From: Glutinoglossum americanum | Taxonomy: Eukaryota > Ascomycota > Geoglossomycetes > Geoglossales > Geoglossaceae | Direction: 5' to 3' | Assembly (NCBI GenBank): GCA_020080175.1 | Contig: JAGHQL010000174.1 | Coordinates: 1-58,600 of the forward strand | Length of the DNA stretch: 58,600 bases | Part shown: piece by piece, positions 55,078-58,600 of the stretch | Position numbering within the stretch: position 1 is the stretch's first letter | Layout of the letters: each line of letters starts with the position of its first letter | Program-made: the position numbers and the translations under genes | Notes under the pieces: model-generated | The model's input: only the letters and a program-made list of their open reading frames with translations | The model's database searches: none | Told to the model about the DNA's origin: nothing

Positions 55078-57236
55078 ATGTCGGCGGGAACGACAGATAT
55101 TGCGTTTGATTACCCCTCTTTTGGTATCTCTTTGGTTGCAGAAGCGCTGGCCGTAGAAGATCTGGACTGTCCGCTGAGCAATCAGACCGCAAATACTCCA
55201 GTCACTATGAAACCATCCACGACTGAAGGAGATGTTCTTTCCCTAGAAGAACAACTCAATCTCATGGTATGTCCAAGCCTATTGCCCTTTGTCCCATAAC
55301 CCCTTTCGATTCCGGAGATGGTCGTTTGACAATACTTTTGAAGGCCGAAAATATTTTCGAAGATATCGTCGAAAACATCTTGCATGATTATGTTCTTAGA
55401 GAGCACCGCGATGAAAAGATGGTTCGAGCTAGGTCCGCTGCAATTCTTGGGAAACAAGCGGCAGAAGCTGTCGCAGCTCAAGAGCCTCCTGGACATGCCA
55501 ATTCTTTGACCCCGAATGCCTCCTTAACAGGCTCTCCTGCCCCGGCTTCCGGTTCTGCTGCTTCCGGCACTACGGGAAATAGCAAAGCGGTACACACAAA
55601 GTCCGGTTATTTTGAAGATGGACAATTTTACCTTAAAGGGAACCCACTCGAGACACAGCAGGATATCATCTGCGAACGCTGTGGCAACCAACGCAAACTA
55701 AGCCTTTCCGAGAATCCAGACCCAAATAAGAAGTATTGCAAGCGCCAGCCATTCTCCAACACACCAGGCCTTGACATCTACGGTCATCCATTCCTCTTGG
55801 AAGCAGGCGGGTCCAGTCGAAACGGAAAGGATAAGGACCTTGCTACTGCCAGGACTCTTGCGGACCAGGCTTCTACGCCTGGGAGCTTTGAGTCACCCGC
55901 CACCACACCACCGGATGGTACGACATCGAAAACCGCCACTGAGGTCCCTGTAAAAGCACTTAAGAAAACTCCACTCCCTCTCTTATCCTGCCGAAACTGT
56001 AATAGGAACATGGCTTGTAACCGACTTTCTCTGCACCTGAAGTCTTGTCTAAACCTTGGTGGTCGCAGGAGGGGTGGCAGAGACGCGAGTCAAGGCGTTT
56101 CACAGAACGCCTACACCACACCTTGTGGCAGTAAGACGGGAACTCCGATGCCAGAGCCGCGGAAGAACGCAGCGAAGAGCCCAGGGAAGAGGGACAGAGA
56201 TGATGATGACTCTGAAGATGAGCCAAAGAAGAAGAAAATCAAAAAGCCTCCCCCAAACAAACTCGCCCAGAAAAACACACCCGTCGAGAAGAAAAAGACG
56301 AAGGCTCAACTTGCAGCAGAGGCCAAGTCGGCGAAGACGGCGGCAGCAAAAGCCGCAAAGGATTCAAAGGAGGTGAAGCTTGCAAAAGGCGGGGAGGGCA
56401 AGGACACTACCTCGTCCGCCGTGAAGGTCGTTGGAGATAAAGCTAATGGGGAGACTGTGAATAAGAGGAAACGGAAAGCAGAGACCCTGCCCAATGCCAA
56501 TGGTGCTTCAAGAGATATCGACGACGACGAAAAGGACAGCATTACCCTCTCGCAGACATCTTCAAGCACCCTGGCAAGCTCTGCTCCTCAGTCCAAGAAA
56601 CAGAAGATGGCTCCAAATGAAAAGCCAGCAAAGAACCCTGTCAGCAACTTTAAAGTTCGTCATGGTAGCCCAGAAAACGGACCAGCTGGTGGACGCATAT
56701 CTAATTCTCCAATCCCTCTACCAAAATCCAGCTCTCTTGGAACTCCAGCAACTTCAACCACTTCCCAGTCATCCTCTGCTTCAGGCATACGACCTGGCTC
56801 GTCTTCGAAACCACTCAACAGCAACACTTCATCCAAATCAAAGGCTATTAAGAAAGAGAACCCTAGGCCAGCTAGCAATATCTCTCCCAAACCAAAAACG
56901 GCTGATCCTACAACTGGTCCCAGGTCAGGAAAGACCTTACCAAAACCCCCACCATCCCCGATGAAGCCAAAACCCGTCGCCGCCGCTCGAGATCTCGCCG
57001 TTTCAGCAGATAACACACCTTTAACATCGCCTACTCTTAAGAAGAGGCCCGCCAACGGAAGTCCCCTGAAGAAGAACCTCAAGGATAAGGAGACCGAGAC
57101 AAATCCTAAAGAGAAGAAAGATAAAGCGGGACCAAAGATATCAGTAAAGAGAGCAGCTGAGGAGACACCCGCGGCAAAGAAGACGGTGCCGAAGAAACCG
57201 CGTGCTGGAAATGCGGATGAAGGCAATGAGACATAG
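55078..57236 (+). CDS. SGF11: SAGA deubiquitinase-module subunit, Sgf11-like
   Basis: Two exons, 55078-55266 and 55344-57236, 693 residues; the 77-nt intron has donor GTATGT. Sgf11 links the Ubp8 deubiquitinase to Sus1 and Sgf73 in SAGA and helps remove ubiquitin from histone H2B in the nucleus. The N-terminal helix AENIFEDIVENILHDYVLRE (64 onward) matches the Sus1-binding helix. A fungal-specific Cys pair follows (CERCGNQ...KKYCKRQPF, 173-196). The Sgf11-type zinc finger at 279-298 reads CRNCNRNMACNRLSLHLKSC, followed by LNLGGRRRGGRD, which fits the arginine-rich nucleosome-contacting tail. The last 390 residues are Lys/Ser/Pro-rich, disordered, and carry several basic NLS-like runs. Yeast Sgf11 has only about 100 residues, so the length is typical only of filamentous fungi. 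It could instead be annotated simply as a SAGA-associated transcriptional activator. Confidence 0.78.
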
Positions 57237-58249
57237 GTAGTAGGTAGGCCGCTGACACGACGATCACGATGGATCAGGTTGTCTCTCTTCAACGGCGGGT
57301 AGTCACGATTCCTTTCTCTTTTCAAAACGGCGAACATTTTCTCTTTTTCTGGGGCGCACACACCACTGTTACGCAACGCATTCTGAATTTTTGGAATTTG
57401 TGAACTCCGCGAGCTTTAAGCATTGGGACTACGGTGCATATCTCACTCTGTTCTATTGCATGAACCCGCAGCATTTTCACATGAGACCTACAAGGTGGTG
57501 AATAAACCTCCATCCAACGTTTTCTCCTCTCTCCCCTTCTCTCTTGTGCATAGTCTACATGGCATTTTCACCACAGTCACGGCATTTCCGGTTTGGACAG
57601 GGGTGCTTTTTTCAAGGAGCCATGGAGTGGATTTGAGGACGGAATTCTAGGGAGACGACTAATATCATCTAGGGTTTCCTTCTACTTTTCCGCCGACGTG
57701 TCTAACCCTCCCATTTCTTCCCCCCTTTTACTTCTGTTTTTCTATTTTCCATTTTTCAGGGAACCCATGAGCAAGAACCAATCCTGGAGCATGGAACTTC
57801 CCCACAACAGAAGACGGACCATTTCTCTGTGTCTCGCACACGGGGGTGGCGTGCTATTCAAAAACGATGGTGTCGGTCTTTCGTCTTTCGTCTTTTCTTG
57901 TCCCGATCGTTCTGATCACTCAACGTACATGGTGCTATTAGGATCGAGCAATTTTTTGTAAATACATTGGGACAAAGTGAAAACGGGAGATAGTTAGATA
58001 AAAAAACGATTCAAACCAACGACTCTTGTATTGTGCATAGTGCGAAAATTGGTGTCACAAGTATCGCGCGTCGTATGTCACGAGTGGGAATCTCTAAGCA
58101 TCAACATTCCAAACTCAATAGAGCTCCTCTAAGCCACTGGCTTGGACCACGACATCAATAAATAACCCCATGTAACAGTAGGTTTGTCTAAACACTATCC
58201 ATCTGGGTAGCTGGTAGCTAACATCCCCCAGGACAACACCTTTGCGACA
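57237..58249. other. intergenic between SGF11 and NAA50
   Basis: 3' flank of the Sgf11-like gene and promoter side of NAA50. Pyrimidine-rich tract around 57690-57750. No gene supported. Confidence 0.4.
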
Positions 58250-58600
58250 ATGACCGAATTACAACCACCACTCCAACCACCACCAGAACCTCCACTACCA
58301 CAACCACAGGAACCTCAGCAGCGACGAGTAGAATACTCACAACAACACCAACCGGTCGCCACGCCACCGCCCCTCCCGCCTCTCCCCTCCCACCTAACCC
58401 TCTCCCCAATCACAACCCCGAACCAACTCTCCCAACTCCGCCGCATCAACGCCCTCCTCCTCCCGATCACCTACCCACCCACATTCTACACCTCCCTCAC
58501 CCACCCCACCTCCCTCAGCCTAATCGCATCCTACACCCCGCCCACCTCCGCCCCCACCGTCGTCGGCGGAATCTGCTGCCGCCTCGAATCCCACCCCCCT
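58250..58600 (+). CDS. NAA50: NAA50-type N-terminal acetyltransferase, 5' part
   Basis: Starts at ATG 58250 and runs off the end of the window after 117 codons. Naa50 (San) is a GNAT-fold enzyme that acetylates N-terminal Met and works with the NatA complex on ribosomes. The first 50 residues are Pro/Gln-rich and disordered. The family sequence then begins: LTLSPITTPNQLSQLRRINA, LLLPITYPPTFYTSLT (the L-P-V/I-x-Y peptide-binding segment) and VVGGICCRLES (first core strands). The acetyl-CoA-binding motif lies beyond the window. Codons are strongly C-ending. Confidence 0.85.
   Translation, partial: MTELQPPLQPPPEPPLPQPQEPQQRRVEYSQQHQPVATPPPLPPLPSHLTLSPITTPNQLSQLRRINALLLPITYPPTFYTSLTHPTSLSLIASYTPPTSAPTVVGGICCRLESHPP

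Overview
The window is from a filamentous ascomycete (Pezizomycotina). The signs are GT-AG introns mostly 53-97 nt long with CTAAC/TGAC-type branch sites, TATA-box promoters, and protein families found mainly in these fungi: the acuF-like C2H2 family, DUF7580, DUF7708, and DUF7025 fused to an AAA ATPase. The class cannot be fixed from sequence alone. No tRNA, rRNA or CRISPR array was recognised.

Left part (1-20 kb): gene-sparse and accessory in character. It holds a 21-repeat ankyrin protein (minus), a damaged or oddly spliced membrane protein at 5.1 kb, and a C2H2 zinc-finger/protein-kinase fusion (minus, 8.0-9.8 kb). Next come a DUF7580 protein (minus) and, head to head with it across 264 bp, a six-exon gene (14.2-17.5 kb). 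That gene joins an acuF-like C2H2 protein to a PP1-type phosphatase domain that has lost nearly all its metal ligands, so it is a predicted pseudophosphatase. Two homologous decayed genes face opposite ways at 10.5-11.2 kb and 18.1-18.5 kb. A trypsin-like protease gene at 19.1-19.9 kb is split by a 316-bp solo LTR with a 5-bp target duplication.

Middle (20-31 kb): long gene-poor stretches with simple repeats. A four-exon RidA-family gene (24.5 kb), a single-exon OTU-type protease (26.3 kb), a doubtful small membrane protein (28.5-29.3 kb) and a 190-bp MITE with 71-bp inverted repeats (30.2 kb) lie here.

Right part (31-58.6 kb): denser and more conserved. It has a DUF7025/AAA ATPase with a Gln-rich tail (minus), a DUF7708 STAND-like protein, Tc1/mariner relics, and a membrane alpha/beta-hydrolase (minus). 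It continues with an ASC-1/TRIP4-type ribosome-quality-control factor (RQT4), ribokinase (minus), a ferric reductase (minus) and an Sgf11-type SAGA subunit. The 5' part of an NAA50 N-acetyltransferase runs off the window end.

The housekeeping genes do not form a pathway. The left part does look coherent: a zinc-finger kinase, a DUF7580 protein, a zinc-finger pseudophosphatase, an ankyrin-repeat protein and their decayed relatives resemble a fast-evolving signalling or self/non-self recognition island. That reading is inference.
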